Shown here: one piece after another, positions 1-13,900 of the stretch
Layout: the number at the start of each line of letters is the position of its first letter
Position numbering within the stretch: the first letter of the stretch is position 1
NCBI RefSeq assembly: GCF_003590095.1
Contig: NC_039490.1
Span: forward strand, 11,425,834-11,489,833
Source: Trichoplusia ni
Taxonomy: Eukaryota > Arthropoda > Insecta > Lepidoptera > Noctuidae
Length of the DNA: 64,000 nucleotides
Direction of reading: 5' to 3'
Notes under the pieces: model-generated
What the model saw: the letters and a program-made list of their open reading frames with translations, nothing else
Told to the model about the DNA's origin: nothing
Database searches by the model: none
Program-made: the position numbers and the translations under genes

Positions 1-110
1 TTGAGGAGGTCTGATAGGCAGTCGCATCATGTAAAACACTAGTATTTAACTGTATCCAACAGACTGCAGACAACATCAAACCAGCTGGGAAAATGCCTAA
101 ACGAGGAACT
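1..110 (+). repeat. SINE-C body, cut by the window edge
   Basis: GAGGAGGTCTGATAGGCAGT and TGTAAAACACTAGTATTTAA match the body of the 33880-34205 copy. Confidence 0.65.
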
Positions 111-148
111 TTTTTGTACAATAAAGTATATCCTATTGTAACTTACAG

Positions 149-3100
149 GCAGAATTGCTGTACAGGAAGATGGAAGGGAAAATGAAAATAATATACACGA
201 TACAGAAATACAGTGACTTGTACAACTTCATCGATGTGCCGACGAAGGACTACGTGGCCCCAGTGCCTGATTATGGTAACTTTCAAATTGGTCTTCTTAA
301 CGTAAGCGCAGCGTGGGACGGCCACCTGCCAGATGGACCGAAGACCTGGTGAAAGCCGCTGGGTCTCGTTAGATGCAGGTGGCAATGAACCGGTTGCGCT
401 GGAGAACGTTTGGAGAGGCCTATGTCCAGCAGTGGACAGCTATAGGGTGAACTGATGATTTTTATTTTTAACTTTACACAAAACCGACGCTATTGTGGTA
501 GACCTAGACGTAGATGGCACTCTCGGCTGAAGTATGTTTATGTATTTATTAACAGTGTCTTAATAATCACAATTATTTATTATTATTTAATTATTTATTA
601 ACAATAATCAAATTCTGTATCCAAACGGCCGACCGTATGCATATATATGGCCGTAAAATAATATAATTTATCTTTCATTTAAAATTCCACGAAAGTTTAT
701 AAATTGCCTAGAAAAATATAGGCGGTTCTTGTTCCGGTGAGCAACACATTTTGTTCTATTAAATTGTTTTACCTGTCCGTCGGTCGTGTCCAGGGCGCTA
801 CCCGTGCGTGATGGAGGACTTCCCGGGCCGCATGAAGTACAACCAGTGGCACTCGCTGTACGTGCTCACCGAGTCCGTGGCCTGCATACACCTGGTCGTT
901 GACGAGTGTCTCAAGGTATAAATACACGGACACTAACATAATAATATCAGATATGTTTAAACCTATTTTCTCAAGTACATGATATTCTAAAGAGATTATA
1001 TTTCTTCATGTTTTCATACACCCTCTTTTCTTGTTTGTTTCGTCGTTCCGGTTGGATTTTTGCAACTCAATTTTGAGACACTTCCCGATAAGCTAGCAGG
1101 CTGAGATTTTCAGGGTAGCTTCAAACCCGATGTCTGTGAAATTTACAATTATAAAAACGGCTGGACCGATTTTAATGGAGTGATATTTAAAAACGTGGGA
1201 TTTTAGATTTTTTTTTATAAAATTTATGAGGTATAAATTAATAGACTTTTCTTATAAAACGTCATTGACTTGGAAAAATCATTATTGGTTTCTGTTAAAA
1301 ACGTTTTAAGCCTTAGACTTAAATGAAGACTCCAGGATATGTATTGTGAACTAAATTGATATTAAAATAAAATATTAAACTATTCGTGTTGTAATATATT
1401 ACTTCAGGTGGAGTCGATGTTGTTCTTCACGGCTAACTACGGCCGGAACGCCAGCCTGGCCGAGTTCGACGCCGCGCAGCAACACTGCACGTCCATGGTG
1501 AGACCTGGAACAGTCTCCAACACATAATATATTATGTTAATAAGCTTCAGTACCAGCCAGCAAGTACAGAAACATAAATAATGTTCCTATAGTTGCTTAT
1601 ATGTATAAACATTCGAAAAAGGTAAAAATCGGTCTAGTTCCACTCAGATTCTTGATATTGAGAATTCAGTCTAAACAAGAAATATCTTTTCAACGAGTTT
1701 GTCTACCATCTATTTTACGAAAGTAGCAACGGCAACAGAAATAATTTCAACTGTTTATCAAACATGATTTATGAGATATAATGTAGTGATAGTCGGACAG
1801 GCAGACAGCAGCAAAAGGTTTTCTTTTACCCTATTGCGTGTGGAAATGCAAAATTAAAATTGGGATACTTTAGAAATACACCCACCGACTAAATCACTGT
1901 ATTGTAATTCATGACACTTAATTACGTAGTTAACAAATAAATAAATCCGTTACAGATGTTAAAATATCTGAATATAAGTTGGCTGAACCAAACGGCGCAC
2001 GCCATTAGGATGTCCTTTCGAGATGTCGGAAAAGGGTAAATTCGATTTTCATTTGTATTGTGCCTCGGCCTACCGCCACGTCAGGCAATGGATCAATTAC
2101 AAATGTGGAAGCCTGACATTAGATGGCGTGAAGGGGCGATTCTTAAACTACTCCCACTTTAAGGACTTTAATCCTTGTGTCGCGAGGGTTTCACAAACAT
2201 TCAAGTCACATGCACAAAGACACCCAGATTCAGGACAAGTATTCGTGGATCACACAAATGCTTGTCCTACGCGGGTATTGAAACCGCGACAAGTCGCGCG
2301 CAGTGGGCTTGGCGTTATGACCCGAACCGTAAACTCTCTTCAACAACTGCTATAGTATTACTTTCAGTGATAGGAGTAGGCCCTTTATTTGCTTGTAGTG
2401 GCTTGGAAAGTCTCAATCTGATGCTAGATCTAAAGTAGTACGAAATATACAGAGCAGTTAGCTAAGTGCAATTTTCTTGTAGATTTTTGTATGTTCGATT
2501 TATCATGTTTAATACACTTGTCATGAAAAGTAAATGATTGTTAACAGATGGTTCAACATATATGAAAAGAAATGGGAGTTCTACGGCGTCAGCAAACTGG
2601 CCAGGTTCATGCAGCTCGTACGATTTAGGATGCAGGTACCTAAATCATTTGAAATATAAAGCTGATTTCAGACTACGCTATAATATAATAGGATATATAT
2701 AAAGCTCATAGCTCAACAATATCGCGGTCCATACATTGTTATGGACACGTTCACACTGTACTATATATGCATTAGGACTCTTTTAATTAAGAATCATCCT
2801 AACAATGTTTTTAACAAAATATTATTGAAGTTGTAGAAGAGAAATATTATTGTACATTGTGCAGTGTGTTGTTGTGTTGTATTATTTCAAGAGGTCCTAT
2901 TCTATCAAGAATCAAATTCTATCGAAATTACGCATAATACTTAAACGCATAATATTTTTTTCGGTAAACATCATCATCATTCTTCTGAATTTTTAAGGTC
3001 CCTGGTGATAAAAGTAGGCATTTTTTTAGGATATGCAACTAATTTTAAATCCTAAAATTACCAGCTATTTCGATGGAAACTAGCCTTTAGATAAATTATT

Positions 3101-4961
3101 ACATTACAATTGGGAAGGATTTAAGGGAGGCCGTTGTTAGCTTAGATAACGTTAACCTGTGTATGAATTATTACAACGCATTGCTATATACCGACATAAA
3201 AACGCGGATGACGTATTACTTCGGTTCAGGTTTAATCAGTAAGAGTCTGACACTACCCATTACCTACCCCGAAGGAGTGGGTATCTATGAGGATTCCGCC
3301 GCTATACAAAAATAAAAAGATCATGTTAGCTTATGAAGTCCCAGTGTTGGTCTCCCTGGGCTAAGCGTGTCATGGTGGCAGTACGCGCTGCGCTACTGCA
3401 TCGAGCAGTCCATGCTGATGCTGGTGTCGCTGCTGGAGACCCCGTGCCTGTGCACGTACTGGTGCCCGGACGACTACGAGTGGGACTCCAGCGACCTCAT
3501 CAACTCGCCCTTCCGCTCGCCCACCGTCACGCTCTTCTACTTCCACCTCATGATGGCCGACACCGGGCCCTACTATACCACCGACCCCACGCAGTTTGAG
3601 GTACACCACATTGTATTATCTACTAACTTAAGGACATTTTTCAATTTATAAAATCTGTATGTGTGGTATGAATGAAAGGGTCGCGCTGGAGAACGTATGG
3701 AGAGGCCTATGTACATCAGTAGACAGCTATAGGCTGAGGTTCGAGTCGTGTATGAGATTTAATTTTAAAATATTAAGCTCTCCACCGCTTTTAGCGCGTA
3801 TTATATCTTGAGACACACGGATTTAAGTTCATTTTAGGTTATGGATGAACGATTTTAATATAATTAAAGTAGTCTTATCTGTGTTGTAGGTGGTGATCCA
3901 GAGGCTGTTCCGGGAGATGCTGTACCGCTGCCACTTCATCCCGCAGGTGCACCCCATGATCATGACCGGCCTGGTCTTCGACAAGGAGTTGTTTCTCACA
4001 TCTATAGGTAGCGCCATCTACTTTTACAATAATGGCGTATAAGTGGTATACTGAATCAAATTCCAAACATAAATGTATTATTTGGAAATTGTATCAGACA
4101 ACTTCAACATCTCCAAAACCGACTGAGCGTGTTGTGTCGCGGGTTCGATCCCCGGTTAGGACAAGCACTTTGTATTGTCCATGAAAGCTTGTTCTGAGTC
4201 TGGGTGTTTTTGTGCATGACACTTGAATGTTACACGGGGATTAAATTCCTTAACGCGGAAGTCGAGATCTCGATAGCGTGCAATTGGGGAGGCTTATGTC
4301 TAGCAGTAGACGAATATAGACTGATGATGATGATATGTTGCCGAAGGTCTGATGGAGCCCAACGTGGTGGACTACCGCGAGCGGCTGCTGAAGGCGTACC
4401 GCCGCGCCATCATCCCGCTGTACGCCTACATGCGCCAGTACCAGTGCTACCGGGACATCTACGTGCTGGACATCGACAGCTACGTCGAGTGAGACATCTT
4501 TACTGTATGTACGATGTAGTGTTGGGCTAGTGGTGAGTGACTCTGCTATACCTGGTAAAATGTCGTGGCCAATAACCAAGAATTATTGTAAATGTTAGAT
4601 TATAAATTTTATGATAGGACTTACGTCGGATCTCCTTTTCATAGATGACAAGTTTGAAATTAAAATGTTTTTTTCTGCCGCTTAAGGAGCGTTTGTTGTT
4701 TTTTTTCGTTCTGTTGTCAATATTTCTGTTCTAAATTAACAATAAACAAATCTTACTTGATCGGACGTATTAATTAAATAGCCTGAATCCAATAGTAAAT
4801 AAAAACGAAATGTTCGTAGGAACTTCCGTTCCGAGAAGCACTCGGCGTCAGAGACCCGCGAGGAGGTCCAGATCCACTACGACGCGAAGCAGGACCTCAT
4901 CTGGCGCCTGCCGCAACTCATCAATATCGGACCCTTCTCCATTAACGTGGACACCTTGAAG
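149..4961 (+). CDS. DNAH1: DNAH1 exons 1-8: N-terminal tail region
   Basis: Exons: 149-275, 794-915, 1408-1490 (or 1497), 2548-2635, 3382-3600, 3890-4007, 4347-4488, 4820-4961. The segment begins around KIIYTIQKYSDLYNF and runs to FSINVDTLK. The tail is the least conserved part of dynein heavy chains and carries light and intermediate chain contacts; no nucleotide-binding motif is expected or seen. Exon joins give in-frame protein except between exons 3 and 4. The strong donor at 1498 (GTGAGA) leaves phase 0, while exon 4 must enter in phase 2 to read WFNIYEKKWEFYG. A weak GT at 1491 would fit the phase. Exon 5 uses an AG at 3380-3381 with little pyrimidine tract and is the least certain boundary. 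Confidence 0.85.
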
Positions 4962-7900
4962 GTACCCCCATAAACATGGCTGTTTTATTATACATTTTGA
5001 AACAAGTTGGAATTTATTCGCGATTCAGTTTTTGTACCTAGCGATACATTTGACGATTGCGGCCTTAACCCTTCGTAACTCTAGACACCCGTAGCATTAA
5101 TCGACCGTCGTAGCACTCGATATTCGTAGCACTTGACTTACGACCCAAGTAAGACATTCGTAGTGAATCTCATTTTGAACCAATTTGGACTTTCATAGCC
5201 ACTCAGATCAATACTCAATAATCAATATTTTTATTGCTCTCCATATCTAGAAAAGGTGTTACATAATATTAGTATTGTACACTCTGGACCCTGTAGGGCA
5301 CGGCAATGTAGAAGAGAGGAGGATGCTAATTTTATTTAGATTATGAATCACAGATTATTTTTATTTATTAGGTAAGAGTCCTAAGTTGTTGTCAAAACTC
5401 AGTGCTACAATAACAGATCCATTTCTAAACTTATAATATTGTCGTGTAACAGCAAGTGTTGGTGAACAAACGGTCGGACATAATAAAGGCGCTGCTGATA
5501 ATGTGGTCGGAGGAGGTCCGGCTGGTGGTGGATGACGTCATCACGGCCTACAAGAACATCATGCGCAAGCTCGGCGAGAAGCCCAACACCATCGAGCACG
5601 TGTTCGAGATCCGCGAGTGGATGGAGTCCATACCCTTCGCGCTCAAGACGCAGGACGACATCATGAGGAAGGTTCACGCGGTAAGACTTACTTACTTCTC
5701 CTTTATCCACCCATTCCGTCATCTTTCTCTCTTCCTTGCTTTTCTCGTATCAAGCGAATTTAAATGAAACGGGTGTGTACTGTGCTACCATCCGTATTTG
5801 TTTGCATGTTGACTGCAAATGAACGAATTGCGCGTTTGGTTGTCACTCGTGTCAACTGCATTCAAATTACAATAATTGATTTGCAATTTGTGTTTGGAAT
5901 GCTGTCCATCTGTTTAGAAACTAAGGTGCTTATAGAAATACAAAGGCACAGAATTGTGCAGTAATGTACAGTAACAGGTTGATGAAAGAAAATACAAACA
6001 CAATTATAGACTGAAATTTAAAATAATCGGAGAGAGGAAGCGCCATGTTTATTATCCTTCTATATTTTTTATAATTATACGTCTGCTAGATATCCTCATC
6101 TAAAGTCTGTGCCTCAAGGTGCAATATAGGAAATGAATTTAGTATCTATTTTGCAATACATAAGGTTAATATAGATTTATGTTCACAGGACTACGAAGTT
6201 CTAGACGTGTTCTTCATGCCTCTAGAAAATGATGATTTTAAAGCTCTATGGGAAGCCATCGGTTGGCCGCTTCAAATAACTAAACAAGTGGGTATTCAAC
6301 AATTAAAGATTTACCGCTGTGTTGTAATGTGTACTTCTTGAATTTTAAGTCATAACCCATTGTAATAAGGATTTTATTACATTGAAATAGAGTTTTTATT
6401 TAGCTGAGTGTGCCTGTTACTGCGTAAACTGCGTAAATATACAACTAATATTTTTAGCCATTAGTCGCAGATTCGTGTCTGCTAGTGGGTCTAGGTGGTT
6501 AAGAATAGATCCAGGTCATCAAATCATATCCTCCTGGTAATACCTTAAAAACGTCTATTCTCTTGTAATATTTTAAAATTTTGCTTTGTGCTGAGCGAAA
6601 GATAGTGTCACACTTCACCTGAATAAAATCCACTCATGTTTCTTCCTTTGCCCTACAAATGACAAGGCCACGGTAACCCTTTCGGACAATCTCAATCAGT
6701 TAATGTTGTACGTTTTCACATTAGAAGGGTTCAACAAATAATGATAAAACACAACATGTGTGGTGCAGGTGGACGCCACCATCGAGTTCCTGGAGGAGGA
6801 GCAGGAGAAGTTCTGGAAGCTGCACATGCAGGACGAGCAGACGCTGTACGACAAGATAGACATGTTCACCGCGCAGTGCATGACGCTCACGCTGCAGAAC
6901 GACTTCTCTAAGGTCAGACCAATATACTCGCTCCCACTCTTATATATTACCTATCCAGAGACTGGCCTGTTGGTCCAGTGGTTGGTGACCCTGACTGATA
7001 TAGCGGAGGTCGTGGGTTCGATTCTCACTCAGGACAACAAAATGATTGTGTGATGAGTACGATCATTTTTTATGTGTCTGGGTGTAATTTATCTATATTA
7101 TGTATGTATTTATAAATATAGTATGTTTATCAGTGGTCTAGTACTCATAATACAAGCTTTGCTTATATTGAGGGAAAATATATATTTATTTTTAACGGTA
7201 ACTGTTCTTAAGCGCTGAGTAATATTAGCTATCCCAGCTAATTTTGTTTTACCATATAACTGAGTTCGCCGAGAGACAGATTTTGCCGATTCTCAGACGT
7301 ACCCAACATGTACACAAAATTTCATGAGAACCGGTCGAGTCGTTTCGAAGGAGTTCGAAGAAACGGCGAAAAATATCTACAGCATCATCTTTGCCGAGTG
7401 CAAATAGGCATTTTAGTGAGTACGGGTGTTGATGTGTTTTTGTGGTTGTACCCAGGTGCACGAGATAGCCAACGACATCAAGAAGGCGTGGAAGGCGATG
7501 AAGGACGCTCAGGACTGGGGCCGCATCCTCAACCAGCGCCAGAAGCTGTTCGGACAGCCCGTCGTGCCCTTCGCCGACCTCAACAAGCTCGTCAAGGAGT
7601 TCGAGCCCTACAGGAACCTTTGGGTCACCGCTTCAGGTAAATATGTTTGGTGTTCTCATATGATCCCACGGAAACATAAAATCGGGATAAAAACTATCCT
7701 ATGTCTTAATCCTGCTTATAAACTATCTGTACAGCAAGCTTTGTCTAAATACGTTCACTGGTTTTTGCGTGAAAGAGGAGCAAACTTACATACAAACTTT
7801 CGCACTTAAAATATTAGTAGGATATGACCTGATTAAATCTGTTCACGACAGTTAGTGTCGCAAGCGTGTGAGCTAACAGATGGGCATAGAAAGTGCACTT

Positions 7901-10900
7901 GACTCTCTGTTTCCTTACTCACATAGCCCGATAGGAAGACAACCCGACACGGCCGGAGAGAGGTGGCCCAGGAGTTGTTAGGTTTGTTTACAAAGTGCGT
8001 GAAGACTTGCTGTAATCACTCACTGAACAAATGTAGTAGACTTAGTACTTTAGTTATAGTCAGTTGATCAAAAATGTTCGCCTAGCTAATTTAATCTGTT
8101 CCTATCTACGTGGCTTGACCTCGATAGAAGATCGGCTTTTCTTCTGGGAGGTGTGTCCATAAGAATCCTTCCGTCTAAACAAGAAGATTAAGGTTGATTA
8201 CAGAGTATCTATTAAGTCCATCTCAATTGAAAAAAATAGTCACATAGTTGTTAATTATGAATCTGCTGTGATCGTGTCCAGACTTCCTGAAGGCCCGCGA
8301 GGTGTGGCTGGACAACCCGCTGATGTACGTGGACGCGGACACCATCGAGCCGCTCGTCAACGAGTACTACAAGACCATCATCAAGTGCGTGCGGACCTTC
8401 GCCGAGCTGCCCAAAGTGCAGCAAGTCGCGCTCACTATTAGGGTAACAAGGACTTTATGCTTGTATGTTGCTCTGAGGTTTCCATGGGAGAGTTTTATAT
8501 GTGAAGCTGTTTATATATGTATGTCGGAATCTGATTTTGTATGCACTATTTTCTATTATTTTCCTATTTTCATATATAATACACTATCGAATACATTACT
8601 CTTTTTTCCTTGGTGAAACGCGGATTCCGCGAAAAGAGTGCTTGTTAGCTACACGCGCGATTGAAGTACCACTTCTTTGCTATTGTACGAGATGGCAATT
8701 TTTTATTATCATTCATTTTTGACTATTTTTTTTTCAAAAATTTTTGATGATGTGTTGAGATATTAATAATATTGTTTTGGTTTCTAGGATGACATCGACA
8801 ACTTCAGGCCGTTGATCCCGATCATACAGGCGGTGCGCAACCCGGGCATGAAGGAGCGCCACTGGAACGAGTTCATGGAGAAAGCCGGTATGATGTTACG
8901 AAGGACCAGGGATCTGTAGTGATAAATCCTTTGTATAATGTAGTCGTGCAAGTCTGTGATATCTAACGCCATACTAAGGCATGAAGCAAGACTTCTTTAT
9001 TTTTCCTGCCTTCATACCGAATTACTTTGAGTTGGGGCAACATGTTGAATTGGTGTTTTACTTGCAAATATCCTTATCAAAATTTAGTACTATACTTTTT
9101 TCTTAACTATGCGATTTTCAAACAATCCATACATTTTGACTAATCATCTTTTTTTTTTAATACATAGTGTTGTCAATTTGTCATGGCAGGTCTTGCAGTT
9201 CTATTTATGGATCGCATTTACGAGTTGTAGGGTTAATCTCAACGCAAGCAAAGTACTAACGTGATTTTTATGATAATTTAATTATAAGACAGCATTGACA
9301 AACTGTGAACACTGATAAAATATAAAATCACCAATCTGTAGTGAGTGGTGATCACTGCATAAACTTTCTTTACATGTTAAAGTTTTATTACTTAACATTA
9401 GTTAACATATTGTTAATTGACGTCATCAATATAGCAGTCATTATTGCAAGAACATTTTAAAGATAATACAGCCTTATAATGTTGTGGCCCCACTTGTTGC
9501 GTCTATGATTAATACAGCATAATTGATGTGTCAGGCATAACGGTGACGATGAACGAGAAGCAGACGTTCCAGATGTGCATGAAGCAGGGCGTGGCGGCGC
9601 ACGGCCAGCTGATCGCGGACATCGGCGAGCTGGCCAGCAAGGAGTACGTCATCGAGCAGTCGCTGGACAAGATGCAGGCCGAGTGGGCCAACAAGGTGCT
9701 CGAGATGTCGCCCTACAAGACCACCGGTCAGTACACACTGTGACTGTTTATAAACGGATGTGTGATCCTTTTTTTTTATCCGGGTTGAAATTCTAACGTC
9801 TTTAACCCACGCCGAAGGCATGGCGAGGGGATTTATCGGACTTCCACCGACTAAACCATCCCGGGCCCCTTCAACTGCCTGAGCCAGAGCCACGGGAACA
9901 CTCGCGCATGCTCAGCGCGACTCTGGCCATGAATGCTTGTCCTGAGTATGGTTGTCTTTGTGTGTATGAATTGAATGTTTGTGAAACCTCCTGCGAGACT
10001 TTAAATTTAATCTGCACTATAGAATTACTGCTGTGATTGAATTAGATGTGAAACGAAGATTTTGTGTCGAAACAGTGAGATATAGGGTTCAAGAAACTAA
10101 ATAGTAGTGATTAGTTTAAACTCAACCAACAAAATCGTCTTCCGTCATCCCCTTTCACTCACACATAGCATTCTATCTTTTTCTTCAGGTTGCTTTCCAT
10201 TTTCCACAGAACTTACCAAATTTACAAAGGTTGGATTCAAATGATACCAAACACTGCTTATCTGATATCTATACCACCATTCAACATACCGCCTTTTAAT
10301 TGTGCCACAATGTACCAGGGACCTTCATAATGAAGATCGCAGACGAGACCCTGCAGCTGCTGGACGAGCACCTGCTGGCCACGCAGCAGCTGGGCTTCAG
10401 TCCCTTCAAGGCGGCCTTCGAGCTGCGCATCCAGGAGTGGGACGACAAGCTGCGCCTCACGCAGAAGGTGGTCGACGAGTGGATCGAGTGCCAGAAGTAA
10501 CTATCACTTATAAACAGCCTTTATATCGAATCAGCCATGAGTTAAAAATAGTGAAGGGTTGTAGACACTTTTAGTTGTATTTTATTTCGATGTCTTTTCT
10601 CAGGGATATTGGGAAATTTCATGAACAGTGCGCTAAACAAAATAAAAAGAACGGGTTAATGAACGGTTCCCTACATAAATAGTAGGAGTATATAAAAAAA
10701 TATGTTTGTGGCTTTCGGAAAAGTTTTCCAATTTGTTGACTTTGTCTCGTTCAGACCATTGAAAAGAAATTATATTCCTAAGAAATATTTATTTTTGGTA
10801 TAGTGGGGGAATCGTCATCACTCCCTCGGGGGTGGACATGGGTAAAGTCAGACTTTTACTGACTAAACCTGAATCGGCGTACTACGTCATGCGCTTTTCT

Positions 10901-13900
10901 GTGTCGGTGTAACGCAATGCTTTGCAATCCTTCATACAGATTCTGTTTACACCTGACACTATAATTGACAATGTCAGTTAAATGAGTACAGTTTTTTGAT
11001 TCGGTTGTGTGTTGCAGGGAGTGGATGTATTTGGAGCCGATCTTCACATCGGAGGACATCTCCCGCCAGCTGCCGCTTGAGGCCAAGAAGTACGGCACCA
11101 TGGAGAGGATCTGGCGACGGATCATGTCGTCAGCCGCCGCCTGTCCCAAGGTCACTACAATACTGTTTACTATCTAAACCCTCGACTTCGTCCCTATGGA
11201 GTTAACAAAAAAAAAAAAAAATTAGTTAACATGTTTTAGGACTTAGACATTGCAAAAGTACTTGATTTTCTAAAAAAAAGCAGCCTAAGCCTAGCCTTTT
11301 CCCAACTATAAAGGGGTTGGCTTCCAGTGTAACTGGATGCAGCTAAGTACCAGTCTTATAAGGAACGACTGCCTTGACTTCCTCAACCCATTTACCTGGC
11401 CAACACGATACTCCTTAGTAAGACTGGTTGTCAGACTTTCTGCCAAGCGTAGCTTAAACTGTAATTCAACTTGTGCAGTTATGGCTTAGCTACGAGTTAC
11501 CCCCACTTATTTAACACAACTTTATTTTCCGCAGATAATGATAATCTGTCCGGACAGCCGGCTGCTGGACAGCCTGCTGGAGGCCATCCACCTGCTGTCG
11601 GTGGTGTCGCGCGGCCTCAACGAGTACATGGAGCTGAAGCGGCTCCGCTTCCCGCGCTTCTTCTTCCTCAGCGACGACGAGCTGCTGGAGATCCTGTCGC
11701 AGTCCAGGAACCCCAGGGCAGTACAGCCCCATCTCAGGAAGTGCTTCGAGAACATCGCCAAGGTATCGTGAATAATGGTTAAGAGTGATACTTAAGATGT
11801 ATACAGCGTTCATTATACGCTGTAAATACCTCTGCCAGCCTGGACGGGTATCTCAGTTTTTAAGGTATGCATTGAAAGGATTAAATTATTACCCTTTGGG
11901 CACGGAACCCGTTTCTGAGGGACCCCTGTCTCTTCAACTGTCACTTGAGCGTATCTCAAAAACCGTGATAACGTAATAGTTGAAACTTCACAGATGATAG
12001 TATAGTATTTCTGTTGCCGCTATATTAACGAATAGCCAAATACTAAAAATTAAAATCAAGGTTAAGCAACGTTATTACAGTTAAACATTTGTTGGTTGGT
12101 GACAAATAAATTTCGAGTATTGGTGGTTCATAAAATGATTTGTCTCTTAACCAATATGTGTGTTTTTCTTGAACCCTCATTTTCACCTATTTACCACGTT
12201 TGATCGTTTTTACACCGTGATATATTCAGCAGTAGCTACTTCATATTGAAACGCTGATTCATTTCCAGGTGACGTTCCAACCAGACCTGAAGATCACGCA
12301 CATGCACTCGAGCGAGGGCGAGGTGGTGGAGCTCAAGTACCAGTTCTACCCCACCTCCAACGTGGAGCAGTGGCTGCTGCTGCTCGAGGACACCATGAGG
12401 CACTCCAGTTAGTACTGTTCCTTGAGCTACTCATATAGACAGGGTAGTGAGGGTGGAGGGAGGGGGGAGAGGTTTAATATGCTTACAATCATGGGTACAA
12501 AATTATTCTGAATTAAAACAAGAATTTGTAGATTACACATTGATATCGGTTTATTATGATTTCTGTACATATTTGTGAATTTCGGTACTCATGTCGTTTG
12601 CAATTAATTTAAAAAAATGATTAAAGTTCCTGCCTCACAAGGGCGAGAGTCGTGTGTATGTATGTGTGTGACGGTGCGTCAGTCCGGCTGACGCTGATCG
12701 CGGGGCTGGAGGAGCTGTGGGCGCTGCCGCGCGCGCAGTGGGTGCTGCGCTGGCCGGGGCAGGTGGTCATCGCGGGCTCGCAGACGGCCTGGACCGCCGG
12801 CGTCGAGGCCGCCATCGACGACTACCGCATGGACGTCTACTTCGAGGAGATGCTGCGCACGGTACCCGCCCAGCCCATATCAAATTGCCACTATTTGTAT
12901 TATTGTAAGCATTTTTCCAACACAATCATTGGAAATTCATTACGACGTGGAACACTCACGGTCAATACCATATTTTATAATTGTTATGTTTGAAAAATCC
13001 TGAAGAGGATAGCAGTAGTTTCAAATTTAATCTAATCGTCATTTATTCATCGGCCTGGTCAAGAGAGGGTCGGATATATAGATTTGCGCATTGTATTGCC
13101 TATGGCTTCATTTATTGACTGTGAATAGATAAAAACAACAAGTTACAGTATGTTAATAAAAAAAGAACTATCCATGATAATTTGTCTAAATGTTAAGAAG
13201 TGACGCAGGCCTCCCCCCCCCCCAGCTGGACACGCTGCGCGCGCTGGTGAAGGGCGAGCTGACGTTCTTCCAGCGCGAGGTGCTGTGCGCGCTCATCGTG
13301 GTGGAGGTGCACGCGCGTGACGTCACGCACACGCTCGTCGACGAGAACGTGCGCAACGTCGCCGACTTCCAGTGGATCTGCCAGCTCAGGTAACTGCCGC
13401 GAGGACACGGGCTCATCTGTCGGGCTGTCTGTAAAAGATCGCAGATTGAGACACCACGTAATTATGTAATTGTTACCCAATCTTGTATTTACATGGTGTG
13501 TAGTACTGAATATTCTATCTATCTATTTAAAGAGACGCTTTTCCATTATATAGAGAGATAGATAGAATACTCTTCATTGTACACCATAAGGGAAAACAAA
13601 TTAGGATAATACAAACAAATACGAATACATTAGGAACTTGAGGAACTCCAGTGGTATGGTTTACCATGTTATTAGGGATAATTTACATATTATTTATTAG
13701 TCTGTCATTTTTGTGGGATCAGAAACAAGTGTAAGATCCGGTTAGTAACAATATTCTTATATAAATGTCTCAAATGCGTGTCAATCAGCGCAATGCGGAC
13801 ATCTATCATAGCAGCGAAAATCATATTTATATCTAAATTTATTATGTGTTATCCTTCTCCATACCAAAACATTTCTTCCTGTATAACATACTTGTGACCT

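Noticed and set aside
2023..2438. Coding exon between exons 3 and 4
   Set aside because: Most of this ORF is an inverted SINE-A; the first part has no dynein resemblance and no well-placed splice sites.
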